Source of the DNA: Bacteroidales bacterium
Lineage (GTDB): Bacteria > Bacteroidota > Bacteroidia > Bacteroidales > UBA1715
Length of the DNA: 64,000 bases
Assembly (NCBI GenBank): GCA_017516865.1
Contig: JAFXAU010000025.1
Location: forward strand, 1 to 64,000
Direction: 5' to 3'
The notes beneath the pieces were generated by a model that was given only the letters and a program-made list of their open reading frames with translations, searched no databases and was not told where the DNA came from. Below, one piece after another: positions 35,029 to 43,999 of this stretch. Positions within the stretch are counted from its first letter, which is position 1, and each line of letters starts with the position of its first letter. The position numbers were made by a program, and so were the translations under genes.

Positions 35029-37682
35029 GGCGATTACACAAAAATATCTACTTGAATAAAGTGATAATGTCAGTCTTTGCATTATTATTTCCTCTTTTTG
35101 CATTTTCACAACCATTTACGGCAAAACTTTTGTCAGCGAATGGAAGTTCTTGGGGACAAGTAAATCACAAAGAAAAGACATCAAAAGGGAATGACGTCTA
35201 TATTGGAGATCTGCCCGCTAGTACGTTCAATACGACCAAGTTCCCATATATTAAGGCTCGTTTGGCATATCTTTCGAACGACAACATGGGAAGCTGCAAC
35301 ATTCGTAGCATACAGAACACAACTTTTGCAGAAGGCTCTAAAATTACTCGTGACCCTTCAAAATACTATAGAAAGACGTGTTTGTCGATTTCGTACGATA
35401 AAGAATGGCTTGATTGGAAAGACGACGCAGAAAAAGACGCGGCAATTAATAGTAACACCACCTATCCTGAAATTGTATATGCCTATAGCGTACCGAATGG
35501 TGAATTATACGACGTATTTTTTTACTCGAGCGACGATTCAGATCCGCTTGTTGAAGGGCAATGTACAAAATTATTCAAAGTGGGACCAGACGAATACGAA
35601 GGCAAATACGAGGATTTAAGCGGTCTTGAACACTGGTATTTCGAGAATGTGACCGACCTTGACGAAATGTTTTCGCAATGTGGAAGCTTGAAAAAAGTAG
35701 GTATAAGCGGAGATTTCTCTTTAGTAAAGACTCTTAAAAACATGTTCTATAACTGTGCTTCGATAGAAGAAGTTAGAATCACTGGAGACTTTGGAGAAAA
35801 ATTAACGACATTGGAAAGTACATTTGAAAACTGTGGCAATTTAAAATCCATAACATTGGATGGAGAATTTAAAAATGTCACCAACATAAATTCAATGTTT
35901 AAAAATTGCTCCTCACTCGAAGAAATGTCTATAAATGGAAGATTCAGCACAAAACTGACAACTGCTAAAAGTGTTTTCGAAGGATGTACTTCGTTGGAGT
36001 CAGTATCCATTTTAGATACAGACGAGGTTTCTGACGCAAAAGCACAACTAAAGGGAGATTTTTCTAAAGTAACATCTATGCCATCAATTTTTAAAAATTG
36101 TACGAACTTAGAAAAAGCAAAAATCAAAGGAAATTTTGCATCACTGACGAATGTTAACAGCCTTTTTGAAGAATGTACAGCCCTTTCTGCTGCCGATTTA
36201 GACTTTGGAGCAGATGTAATCACCGAAATGAAGAGCATGTTTAGAAACTGCAAAGCCATAACATCAGCAACTGTCGGAGACGGAAGCGATGCAGACGTAA
36301 CAGTTAAAGGAAATTTTTCAAATGTAGCAACGGCACAAGACATGTTCAATGGCTGTTCGATACTGAAAGACACAGAGATAAAGGGAAATTTCTCAAGTTT
36401 GACAAGCGTCAGCTCAATGTTCTCCAGTTGCACGGCATTAGAAAACATTACACTTGACGGAACATTTTCATCCCTAACCTCGCTTGTATCGCTATTTAGT
36501 GGAAGATCAAACCTAAAAACGGCTACAATAAACGGATCTTTCAATGAACTAACGACAATGCAAGAAATGTTTAAAGATTGCGATAAGATCACAACTGCTT
36601 TATTTAATACCGAGGGAGACTCCGACGTGAAAATATCAGGCACATTCCCAAAACTGGAGTCTATGAATGGAATGTTTAGAGATTGTGACAAACTGTCTAC
36701 AGCATCATTAGAAATACCCGAAACAGTTACTGTATTAAATAATTTATTTAAAAATAGTAAACTCACCTCTGCAAACGTAAGCAATATTGCCAATGTCACC
36801 ACAATGGAAAGTATGTTTAGCACGTGCTCAAACCTCACCGACGTTTTGCTTTCGGGCGACTTCTCGAATGTTACCACTATAAAGGAGCTATTCAACAATG
36901 CGACGAAAGTTGCTAATGTTTCGCTCAACGACGGCGATGCAGATTTTTCTTCGCTCAATAACGTATATGGTATGGTTAACAATTGGGATATTTCGAAATA
37001 CGATGTGTTTGCTTCAATTTTTTCACAAATGAACATCAACACTGAAAACTTACCTGGTGCAAAAAACGATAACCATAAAATAAGCAACAAAGGGTGGACG
37101 GGCAAGACCGTTATGACGAAAAACCTGGCGGAATACGATGTCACTAACGGATATTTAGCAACGCTTCTTCCCATCGAACTTTCATATTTCTCCATCACGC
37201 AAAACGATGAATCACTTTATTTTGAGTGGGAAACTGCCACCGAAACCAACAACGACTTTTTCACCATAGAGCAAAGCATTGATGGTGTTTCGTTCCACGA
37301 AATGGCATGGATTGCAGGAGCGGGAACGTCGTCGACGAGCAATTTCTACGAATATTCAATTTCGACAACATTCAGCGGATTGATGTATTTCCGCCTGAAA
37401 CAAACCGACTACAACGGTGATTACTCGTATTCGGATGTACAAACCATATTCGTTGGCGACAATGAATACGTTATCCTCTACCCTACTATCGCGACAGACT
37501 TCATTACAATCGAAGGCGATTACGAAAGCGTAAAATTCATTGATATGCAAGGGAAAATCCAGCATCCTACACGAATGCAGGGGAACACATACCCGATTGC
37601 GGCGCTGCCTCAAGGAATGCACTACGCCATTATTTCATTGAAAAACGGCGAAATTGTAACAAGACAATTCTTTAAGAAATAA
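35025..37682 (+). CDS. BspA-type leucine-rich-repeat surface protein, T9SS-sorted
   Basis: 885 residues. After a signal peptide (VIMSVFALLFPLFAFSQ) and an N-terminal domain of about 185 residues come some 15 repeats of about 30-35 residues, with a core like MFxxCxxLxxxxIxGxFSxVTxxxSMF (DUF285/BspA leucine-rich repeats). From about residue 710 follows a conserved module (LPIELSYFSITQNDESLYFEWETATETNNDFF) and a T9SS sorting tail ending TRQFFKK. Probably an adhesin-like cell-surface protein. Its C-terminal 170 residues are nearly the same as in the next gene. Confidence 0.88.
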   Translation: MRRLHKNIYLNKVIMSVFALLFPLFAFSQPFTAKLLSANGSSWGQVNHKEKTSKGNDVYIGDLPASTFNTTKFPYIKARLAYLSNDNMGSCNIRSIQNTTFAEGSKITRDPSKYYRKTCLSISYDKEWLDWKDDAEKDAAINSNTTYPEIVYAYSVPNGELYDVFFYSSDDSDPLVEGQCTKLFKVGPDEYEGKYEDLSGLEHWYFENVTDLDEMFSQCGSLKKVGISGDFSLVKTLKNMFYNCASIEEVRITGDFGEKLTTLESTFENCGNLKSITLDGEFKNVTNINSMFKNCSSLEEMSINGRFSTKLTTAKSVFEGCTSLESVSILDTDEVSDAKAQLKGDFSKVTSMPSIFKNCTNLEKAKIKGNFASLTNVNSLFEECTALSAADLDFGADVITEMKSMFRNCKAITSATVGDGSDADVTVKGNFSNVATAQDMFNGCSILKDTEIKGNFSSLTSVSSMFSSCTALENITLDGTFSSLTSLVSLFSGRSNLKTATINGSFNELTTMQEMFKDCDKITTALFNTEGDSDVKISGTFPKLESMNGMFRDCDKLSTASLEIPETVTVLNNLFKNSKLTSANVSNIANVTTMESMFSTCSNLTDVLLSGDFSNVTTIKELFNNATKVANVSLNDGDADFSSLNNVYGMVNNWDISKYDVFASIFSQMNINTENLPGAKNDNHKISNKGWTGKTVMTKNLAEYDVTNGYLATLLPIELSYFSITQNDESLYFEWETATETNNDFFTIEQSIDGVSFHEMAWIAGAGTSSTSNFYEYSISTTFSGLMYFRLKQTDYNGDYSYSDVQTIFVGDNEYVILYPTIATDFITIEGDYESVKFIDMQGKIQHPTRMQGNTYPIAALPQGMHYAIISLKNGEIVTRQFFKK

Positions 37683-37700
37683 AAATTCATTGGGCTACAA

Positions 37701-39467
37701 ATGTATAATAACCTAAATATCAGACATTTCGCAACAAGGCGAGGTAAAAAACTTTACCTTGTTATTTTCTTTCTCTGTTTCTCGGTACTTTCTTTCTCAC
37801 AAGCAAAGTTATTGATTCCTTGTGGGAAAGAAATAGATCCTAATGGATCAGTAACAACTACAGACATGTCGTCTCCTAATGGAACGGCAGACTGTCATTA
37901 TTTAAAAGAAAGACTATCCTGGCTTTGTCCTGTTGGTGCATCAGGAAATTCAAAGTATATAAAAACATTTCAAAGAATTTCTAAATCTGCTGCTGCAATT
38001 GAAATTGCAAAAGGTGAAGGAGTTGGATGGGTAAAAAGAACATGTTTATCTGTTTCTTATGACAAAGATTGGGTATATCCAAATGTGAGTGATGATCATA
38101 TAGAGCCATCATTCCCAGCAATAGTATATGCATTTAGTACAGGTTCGGAAAGCGATGGTTATAATGTCTATTATTGGGTTGATGATGGTATAGATAATGA
38201 TCCTATGACTAATGATGATATTATAAAACCCAAAGCAGTTGGCGATGCAAGAAATTTATTTCAGGGCGGAAACGCTGGAAATGTGAGTCCAAAAGTAGAA
38301 TTACTTGATCTGTCAGGATGGGATTTTAGTGAAGTCACGAACTTAGCTAGTTTTGTACATAATTGTCAGAAATTGACATTCATAAATTTAGGGACAGCAG
38401 ATCTTATGAATGTTACGTCTATAGCAGAGATGTTTTTTAAATGCAATAAACTAAGTAACGATGTAATGAGCAGTCTTGTTAATTCTTGGGTTGTGAACAA
38501 ATCTAAATTAACGAACAAAGGAGCAAAAGCATCTGCAAACAAAGGTTTAAATGTAACAACAGCAAACGATGTAAAATATGTAATAAGTTCTAGTGGTTCT
38601 TTTGATTCTCCTACAGGTGGAACAACTTATATGACACTTCGAAATCTGGACGCATCCCAAATATTAGGAAACATTAGATTTAATATAGATGTTGTATTTG
38701 AGAAAGATAGTGTTGAAAGATATGTAATAGTATATATTGATGAAGATGAAGAATGGGAAGTTGCTGTAAAAAAAGAACTTATTTCTTTTACTCCAACGAC
38801 AGAAAAGCCAAACGTAAAAACATACAATCCTGTGTACACACCAGCAAATCCACGCGAGTTTGATGGGACAAAAAAGTTTAAAGTAAAAATAGAAAAAAAC
38901 GATGGGAGTATAGTATATTCAGAAGAATTTAATCTTACCTTCGACGGTTTCCTTCCCATCGAACTCTCCTACTTCACAGTTACGCAAGATGGGGGAAATA
39001 TTCTTTTTGTATGGGAAACTGCCACCGAGACCAACAACGACTATTTCACCATAGAGCAAAGTATTGATGGGGTTTCGTTCCACGAGGTGGCACAGATTGC
39101 TGGTGCAGGTACGTCGTCGACGAACAATTACTATGAATACTCAATGCTAGCCACATTCAGCGGATTGATGTATTTCCGCCTGAAACAAACCGACTATAAT
39201 GGCGATTATTCTTATTCGAACATACAAGCCATAAACGTCGGCAATAGCGAATACATTCGCCTCTATCCTACTATCGCTACAGATTTCATTACAATCGAAG
39301 GCGATTACGAAAGTGTAAAATTCAGCGACGCACAAGGGAAAATTCACCATCCAACACGGATGAACGGAAACTCATATCCGATTGCGGCGCTGCCTCAAGG
39401 AATGCACTACGCCATTATTTCATTGAAAAACGGAGAGATTGTAACAAGACATTTTTTTAGAAAATAA
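37701..39467 (+). CDS. T9SS-sorted surface protein, paralogue of preceding gene
   Basis: 588 residues. A signal sequence lies at residues 19-34 (LYLVIFFLCFSVLSFSQ). The N-terminal domain (ADCHYLKERLSWLCPV, RTCLSVSYDKDWVYP) matches that of the preceding protein. Only two or three BspA-like repeats follow (LSGWDFSEVTNLASFVHNCQKL), then a segment of about 130 residues unique to it, and the same C-terminal module and sorting tail. Gap of 18 bases to the preceding gene; likely a tandem duplicate that lost repeats. Confidence 0.85.
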   Translation: MYNNLNIRHFATRRGKKLYLVIFFLCFSVLSFSQAKLLIPCGKEIDPNGSVTTTDMSSPNGTADCHYLKERLSWLCPVGASGNSKYIKTFQRISKSAAAIEIAKGEGVGWVKRTCLSVSYDKDWVYPNVSDDHIEPSFPAIVYAFSTGSESDGYNVYYWVDDGIDNDPMTNDDIIKPKAVGDARNLFQGGNAGNVSPKVELLDLSGWDFSEVTNLASFVHNCQKLTFINLGTADLMNVTSIAEMFFKCNKLSNDVMSSLVNSWVVNKSKLTNKGAKASANKGLNVTTANDVKYVISSSGSFDSPTGGTTYMTLRNLDASQILGNIRFNIDVVFEKDSVERYVIVYIDEDEEWEVAVKKELISFTPTTEKPNVKTYNPVYTPANPREFDGTKKFKVKIEKNDGSIVYSEEFNLTFDGFLPIELSYFTVTQDGGNILFVWETATETNNDYFTIEQSIDGVSFHEVAQIAGAGTSSTNNYYEYSMLATFSGLMYFRLKQTDYNGDYSYSNIQAINVGNSEYIRLYPTIATDFITIEGDYESVKFSDAQGKIHHPTRMNGNSYPIAALPQGMHYAIISLKNGEIVTRHFFRK

Positions 39468-39476
39468 ATTATACCG

Positions 39477-40172
39477 TCACTTGTCTTTTAAATTCATCCC
39501 TTTCATAAAGTTATCCTTGAATGTAAGCCCTATAGGGATTTCTTTATCGTCTATTGTAAGGATTGTCCCTTTTACGGTTTGAACCTTGTCTTTAGCAACG
39601 ATATACGATTTATGTACACGAATAAATCTGTCCTGCGGTAATTTTTCCAACATGCCCTTGATGTTTGTTAAGGTTATAATGCGTTTTTCTTTCGTAACAA
39701 CCTTTACATAATCTTTCAACCCTTCCACATATAATATATCATCGAACATCACTTTTATGTCCTGATAATCAGCACGAATAAACATATAATTTAAATCTCT
39801 GCTTGAAGATTTTTTGTACTGAATCATTTCTCTAACTTTTTCTACAGCTTTTTTAAAGCGGTCGGGAGAAATCGGTTTCAGCAGATAATCGACGGCACTC
39901 ACTTCGTAGCCTTCCACGGCATATTGGTCGTATGCAGTTGTGAATACAACAAGTGGCGGATTTTCTAAAGACTTCATCAGAGCCATGCCCGAGATTCCTG
40001 GCATCTGAATATCGAGAAACAGCACATCTACAGACTCTTTTTGCAACAACTCAACAACTTCGTTGGCATTTTTACAAGCACCAACCAATTGAAGCTCATC
40101 GCTTTGCGAAACATATTGTCCTAAAATCTCCCGAGCCAATGGTTCGTCATCAACAATCAAACACCGTATCAT
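39477..40172 (-). CDS. LytTR-family response regulator
   Basis: 231 residues. Receiver domain with the acidic pair VDDE (8-9), phosphoacceptor Asp54 in FLDIQMPGISG, Thr in FTTAYDQYAVEGY and Lys in DYLLKPI. C-terminal LytTR DNA-binding domain from about 125 (DILYVEGLKDYVKVVTKEKRIITLTNIKGMLEKLPQDRFIRVHKSYIV). Overlaps the kinase gene by 4 bases; the two form a LytS/LytR-type pair. The targets are unknown; LytTR sites are not seen in the window. Confidence 0.93.
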   Translation of the reverse strand: MIRCLIVDDEPLAREILGQYVSQSDELQLVGACKNANEVVELLQKESVDVLFLDIQMPGISGMALMKSLENPPLVVFTTAYDQYAVEGYEVSAVDYLLKPISPDRFKKAVEKVREMIQYKKSSSRDLNYMFIRADYQDIKVMFDDILYVEGLKDYVKVVTKEKRIITLTNIKGMLEKLPQDRFIRVHKSYIVAKDKVQTVKGTILTIDDKEIPIGLTFKDNFMKGMNLKDK

Positions 40173-41200
40173 ATATCAATTTTTAAATCAACCCTATAGT
40201 CAGTTTCCGTTTCGTGAATTTCAAGATGGTGTTTTGGCCCGTAAATCAACTGTAGTCGTGTTTTCACATTTTGAATCCCAATGCCGTGAGCAGAATCTTT
40301 CGTTCCAGAAACGAATAATTTGTTTACAATTGAAAAACATATTTCATTGGCAGACACCCGAATATTAGCAATTATATCAACTGTTCCTTCAGGACTACGT
40401 CCATGCTTAAACGCATTTTCCACAAAAGGAATCAAAATCATCGGAGCAATTTGCACCGATGCGTTTTTGTCAATTTCTTCGTCGAATAAAATTGTACTTC
40501 CCTCAGCCACACGTAGTTTCTGAATTTTAACATAATTATGCAGATATTCTATTTCCTTTTCCACATCCACAAAGTCCTCGGAACTATCGTAAGTATTGTA
40601 GCGAAGCAAATCGGAAAATGTAAGAATAGCATTCGGTAATTCCTCTGATTTCTTAAGCGAAAGCGAATAGAGGCTATTCATGGCATTGAACAGGAAATGC
40701 GGGCTCAACTGCGACTTAAGCAATTGCAAATTCGAAACGACCTGTTGACGTTCCATTTCCTTGAGCACCTGTTCTCTTTTGGCATTTTGAACGGAATAAC
40801 CATACATACCACTCGCAGCCAAAGTAATAAAAAACACAAACGAACGAGAGGTTATCATCTGCTTGCCTTTCAGAACATGGATTGACGGATTCTCAACGCT
40901 CAGAATAGCAACCATCTTTTCAAGCAGGGGACTCATCATATCATTGATGAAGAAAAAAATTCCATACAACACAAGTACCGAACTAAAATAATACAAATAG
41001 TGCCGTTTGATAAAAAAATATGGGACAATTATGTCTGAATGCAAATAAAATATGGTAATTGGAGCAACATACAACAAAGCATGAAAAAGCAACAAATTCA
41101 AACTGAGCGGATTAGCAGAGAATAGGTGAGGAACTATTATCAGCACACACCACGATAAAATATGCCTTACTATATATTCAATTCTTTTTATCATTAGCAA
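40169..41200 (-). CDS. LytS-type sensor histidine kinase
   Basis: 343 residues. About four membrane segments (12-28, 34-53, 69-86, 119-136) without periplasmic sensing domain, then the His_kinase box QLSPHFLFNAMNSLYSL with phosphorylated His168. The HATPase part has APMILIPFVENAFKHG (N box) and GIGIQNVKTRL (G box). Members of this 5TM/LytS-like group act with LytTR regulators. Transcribed first, overlapping the regulator by 4 bases. Confidence 0.92.
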   Translation of the reverse strand: MLMIKRIEYIVRHILSWCVLIIVPHLFSANPLSLNLLLFHALLYVAPITIFYLHSDIIVPYFFIKRHYLYYFSSVLVLYGIFFFINDMMSPLLEKMVAILSVENPSIHVLKGKQMITSRSFVFFITLAASGMYGYSVQNAKREQVLKEMERQQVVSNLQLLKSQLSPHFLFNAMNSLYSLSLKKSEELPNAILTFSDLLRYNTYDSSEDFVDVEKEIEYLHNYVKIQKLRVAEGSTILFDEEIDKNASVQIAPMILIPFVENAFKHGRSPEGTVDIIANIRVSANEICFSIVNKLFVSGTKDSAHGIGIQNVKTRLQLIYGPKHHLEIHETETDYRVDLKIDI

Positions 41201-41278
41201 AAATCATCATACAAATGTATGATTTTTGTGTATCTATCAATTTTTTCTATACCAAATTACAAAATCTATAGATTTTGT

Positions 41279-41704
41279 TTATTTAGTTTTTCCCCAAGTG
41301 CTAACTGAATGTTTCCACTGTTCTGGGACAGGCGCAGGTCGTTCATTCTCGATATGCACAAACGTCGTGACAGAAAAGTTTGCAAGTTGCTCGCCATCAG
41401 CTGTTTTCTTGAAAATTGCCTGAAGCATGTCGAAACTGGAATTTCCCCAACGAACAACCTTGTTTTTCACACAGATTTCATCCGTCAGATACAAGGGTGC
41501 AACGTATGTGGTATTTACCTGACAAATCAATGTATTAGACGTCTTTGCCTGAAGTACTTCTTTAAAATAATGCATCCGTCCCAAATCGTAGTATGAATGA
41601 TACACGCCATTGTTGATGTGGCCGTTGCTGTCCATATCGGTGAAACGGACCTGGATGGCAACCGAATGGGAAAATGATTGCTGTAAAACTTCGTCTTTTG
41701 TCAT
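41279..41704 (-). CDS. Acyl-CoA thioesterase (4HBT hot-dog fold)
   Basis: 141 residues. VRFTDMDSNGHINNGVYHSYYDLGRMHYF is the 4-hydroxybenzoyl-CoA thioesterase signature, with the catalytic Asp in DMD and the N-G-H turn. The rest is the hot-dog sheet (YVAPLYLTDEICVKNKVVRWGNSSFDMLQAI). It overlaps the YrdC gene by 4 bases. Substrate unknown. Downstream ACAAAATC/GATTTTGT (41259-41278) could be a weak terminator. Confidence 0.88.
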   Translation of the reverse strand: MTKDEVLQQSFSHSVAIQVRFTDMDSNGHINNGVYHSYYDLGRMHYFKEVLQAKTSNTLICQVNTTYVAPLYLTDEICVKNKVVRWGNSSFDMLQAIFKKTADGEQLANFSVTTFVHIENERPAPVPEQWKHSVSTWGKTK

Positions 41705-42264
41705 TTTCGAATAATTTGAATTTGCCCGCTATTTGATAATTTTATGATTTGTGAAGCTTTTGCTTTTTTCATATCGTTTTGACGATACTTCACCACATAG
41801 TCAACGGCATCAACTATTCGACCATCAATATCCTGAAAGATTTCCGCCGTCGGATTTCCGTGGATATTCGCCGAAGTGGAAACTATCGGTTTTCGGAATT
41901 GCTGAATCAGCTGGTCGGTAAAAGGTTCGTTCGTCACACGGATGCCGATGCTGCCGTCCTGTCCTACAAGATTTTCAGGAAGGTTTCGTGCCTTGTCAAA
42001 AATGATTGTCATTGGCGATGTGGCACAATCAATCAAATCGTACGCAACCTGCGGCATATCAACAACATAGCGTTCGAGCATTGCCACAGAATTGACCAGC
42101 ACAAGCAACGGAATGTTTCCGTCACGATTTTTAATTTTATACACTTTGTCGATTGCCACGGCATTTGTCGCATCGCAGCCAATTCCCCAAATGGTATCGG
42201 TTGGATACAGAATTGTGCCTCCGGAGCGGAGAATCTCACAGCATTTTTTTATATCCTCTTTCAT
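41701..42264 (-). CDS. tsaC: Threonylcarbamoyl-AMP synthase, YrdC/Sua5 family
   Basis: A 187-residue single YrdC domain that makes threonylcarbamoyl-AMP for t6A37 of tRNA. ILYPTDTIWGIGCDATN, KNRDGNIPLLVLV (substrate-binding K/R region), SPMTIIFDKARN, GIRVTNEPF and PIVSTSANIHGNPT are the family blocks. The short form lacks the Sua5 C-terminal domain. Placed between the M16 peptidase and thioesterase genes with 4-base overlaps on both sides. Confidence 0.92.
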   Translation of the reverse strand: MKEDIKKCCEILRSGGTILYPTDTIWGIGCDATNAVAIDKVYKIKNRDGNIPLLVLVNSVAMLERYVVDMPQVAYDLIDCATSPMTIIFDKARNLPENLVGQDGSIGIRVTNEPFTDQLIQQFRKPIVSTSANIHGNPTAEIFQDIDGRIVDAVDYVVKYRQNDMKKAKASQIIKLSNSGQIQIIRK

Positions 42265-43490
42265 TTGTATATCAGTACGTTAATTTTTTCGGGTGAAAGT
42301 ATTTGTTTAGCTACGGTTTTAATTTCATCGTTTGAAATTGCATTGATTTTTTGTGCAATTTCCTGAAACGAATCCACATGACCATACCACCAAAAAGACT
42401 TTGCATTATTCAGCATAAGCGACATATAGTTGTCGTCGGAGACAGCGAGTTGGCCAAGAATCTGTTGCTTATAAGCAGCCAACTGCCGCTCTTCAAATCC
42501 TTTTTCAATAACCGATTGGAACAAATCATCAATAATCTGTCGGCACAAGGGCACCTTTGAATAATCCGTCCCGAAGTACACGGCAAACACGCCAGTGTCG
42601 GAATAGGCCGTATAATTTGCCTCGATATTATACGTAAGTCCCTGTTCCTCACGGAGTTTCAGATTGAGCAACGCATTAAACGATGGCCCACCCAAGATAT
42701 TCGTCAGCAACGAAGCAGCAAATTTCAATCCACTTGAAAGTGCCGGAGCATACGAACCCAGCACGCAGTGCGCCTGATGAGTCTTTTTGTTTTTTACAAT
42801 ATTGAAATTCGTTCCACGTGGAACGAATGGATTTTTTGCAATAGCATCTTGCTCTTTTTCAGCGTTTTGACCAAAGTATTTTTCAGCAAAACTTGTAATC
42901 GTCTTCAAATCCACCCCACCCACATACGATACCACAAGCCGACTTGGGCGATAGAGTTTTTTATACGTTTCCATCACATCGGAACGCGTCATTTTGCGAA
43001 CGGATGATTTTGTGCCAAGAATGTTCGTCGCCAGCGAATGACCTTGGAATAACTGTTCCTCGAAATCGTCGTAAATCATCTCGGAGGGGACATCTTCGTA
43101 CGATTCTATCTCGTCAATCACCACGGTTTTTTCCTTACGGAGTTCCTCTTCCGGGAAAATCGAATCGTAGAAAATCTCGCTCAAGACCGAAAACGCCTTT
43201 TCCACGTGATTGTTGGCAATAGCGATTTGGAAGCACGTTTCTTCCTTGGCAGTGTAGGCGTTCATTTCGCCGCCCACCGACTCCACCATATTCATCAGTT
43301 CGGAATAGGAGTGTTTGTCGGTTCCCTTGAAAATTGCATGTTCAATAAGGTGCGAAACGCCAAGCATGGTGCCGTCGTGCCGCGAGCCAGAGGCGACAAA
43401 AAGCCCGACATACGAGGCAGAAGAATCGGCAGGGGACAAACATAATTTTGTCCCATTGGCAAGAGTTAGCGTGATTTCTTTGTTTTTCAC
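42261..43490 (-). CDS. M16-family zinc peptidase (PqqL/insulinase type)
   Basis: 410 residues from a proposed GTG at 43490. Inverted zinc motif HLIEH (His47, Glu50, His51) and EETCFQ with the third ligand; the C-terminal half repeats the fold (NILGGPSFNALLNLKLREEQGLTYNIEANY). The frame can extend 8 codons to an ATG at 43514, but those codons contain the promoter -7 element TATATTTG, so the GTG is preferred. Cytosolic or periplasmic processing peptidase; no signal peptide. First gene of a three-gene operon. Confidence 0.88.
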   Translation of the reverse strand: MKNKEITLTLANGTKLCLSPADSSASYVGLFVASGSRHDGTMLGVSHLIEHAIFKGTDKHSYSELMNMVESVGGEMNAYTAKEETCFQIAIANNHVEKAFSVLSEIFYDSIFPEEELRKEKTVVIDEIESYEDVPSEMIYDDFEEQLFQGHSLATNILGTKSSVRKMTRSDVMETYKKLYRPSRLVVSYVGGVDLKTITSFAEKYFGQNAEKEQDAIAKNPFVPRGTNFNIVKNKKTHQAHCVLGSYAPALSSGLKFAASLLTNILGGPSFNALLNLKLREEQGLTYNIEANYTAYSDTGVFAVYFGTDYSKVPLCRQIIDDLFQSVIEKGFEERQLAAYKQQILGQLAVSDDNYMSLMLNNAKSFWWYGHVDSFQEIAQKINAISNDEIKTVAKQILSPEKINVLIYK

Positions 43491-43503
43491 AATATTTTTT
43501 TCG

Positions 43504-43511
43504 CAAATATA
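43504..43511 (-). promoter_or_regulatory. -7 element of the M16 peptidase operon
   Basis: TATATTTG on the minus strand, 13 bases before GTG 43490. Confidence 0.6.
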
Positions 43512-43968
43512 CATTTTTTCCGTTCATTTCTTTTGGTGGCAAAAGAAACGAACCAAAGAAAAACCACCGACGGACCTGCTCCACTAAAAATCAACTGCGT
43601 TCCGCTAAAAGAGTTGAAGTGCCGCACTTTCGTAGTGCAAGCCGTCATGTATTAGGGCACCAACTCTTTTTACGCTGCACTCCATTGATTTTCTTGACGC
43701 TCCGCAGCTCAGTCGAATGTCGAGTGGTAAAGGGAAACGTGTATTTTGCTATTTTATGTTTTTTACTATACAATGAAGGTTCGACTCCACAGATGAGCGT
43801 TAAGAAAAACAGAGAATGGAGCGTAAAGAACTCTCGGCTTGGCGGCGTGGGTTGTGTGTCAGCGCCATTTCGAGAGTTTAGCGGAATGAACTGTTTTTTA
43901 GCGAAGATGTGGCGTCGACGGCGGTTTTTGTTACTTTTTGTCGCTGAAGACAAAAAGTAAAGAAAAAA
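43512..43968. repeat. Intergenic stretch with repeats and hairpins, no gene
   Basis: Contains an inverted copy of the 2737-2764 repeat (43569-43597), the nested inverted repeat 43587-43692, and a perfect 12-bp hairpin TTACTTTTTGTC (43931-43942) / GACAAAAAGTAA (43949-43960) ahead of the next promoter. Reading frames here do not look coding. Confidence 0.6.
43587..43692. ncRNA. Nested inverted repeat, candidate structured RNA or MITE-like hairpin
   Basis: From outside inward: AAAATCAA (43587-43594) with TTGATTTT (43685-43692); GCGT (43597-43600) with ACGC (43672-43675); AAAAGAGTTG (43607-43616) with CAACTCTTTT (43661-43670); GTGCC (43619-43623) with GGCAC (43656-43660); apical GCACT (43624-43628) with AGTGC (43634-43638). 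About 32 paired positions in order over 106 nt. Strand, and whether it is transcribed, are unknown. Confidence 0.4.
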
Positions 43969-43971
43969 TCT

Positions 43972-43979
43972 TATTTTTG
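43972..43979 (+). promoter_or_regulatory. -7 element of second lectin-like gene
   Basis: TATTTTTG within AGAAAAAATCTTATTTTTGA. The same 20-base block recurs at 44879-44898 before the third lectin-like gene. Confidence 0.6.
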
Positions 43980-43999
43980 AACTCCAAACATTTTTGATT

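Noticed and set aside
35747..37198. 483-codon open frame on the minus strand
   Set aside because: It lies wholly antisense to the BspA-type repeats, and its sequence is low-complexity from the repeat codons; the sense frame has signal peptide, repeats and sorting domain.
42261..43514. ATG start at 43514 for the M16 peptidase
   Set aside because: The first codons after it contain the TATATTTG promoter element; the GTG at 43490 is the better start.
43770..43800. GGTTCGACTCC resembling a tRNA T-arm
   Set aside because: The five flanking bases on each side do not pair and no acceptor or anticodon stem is found.
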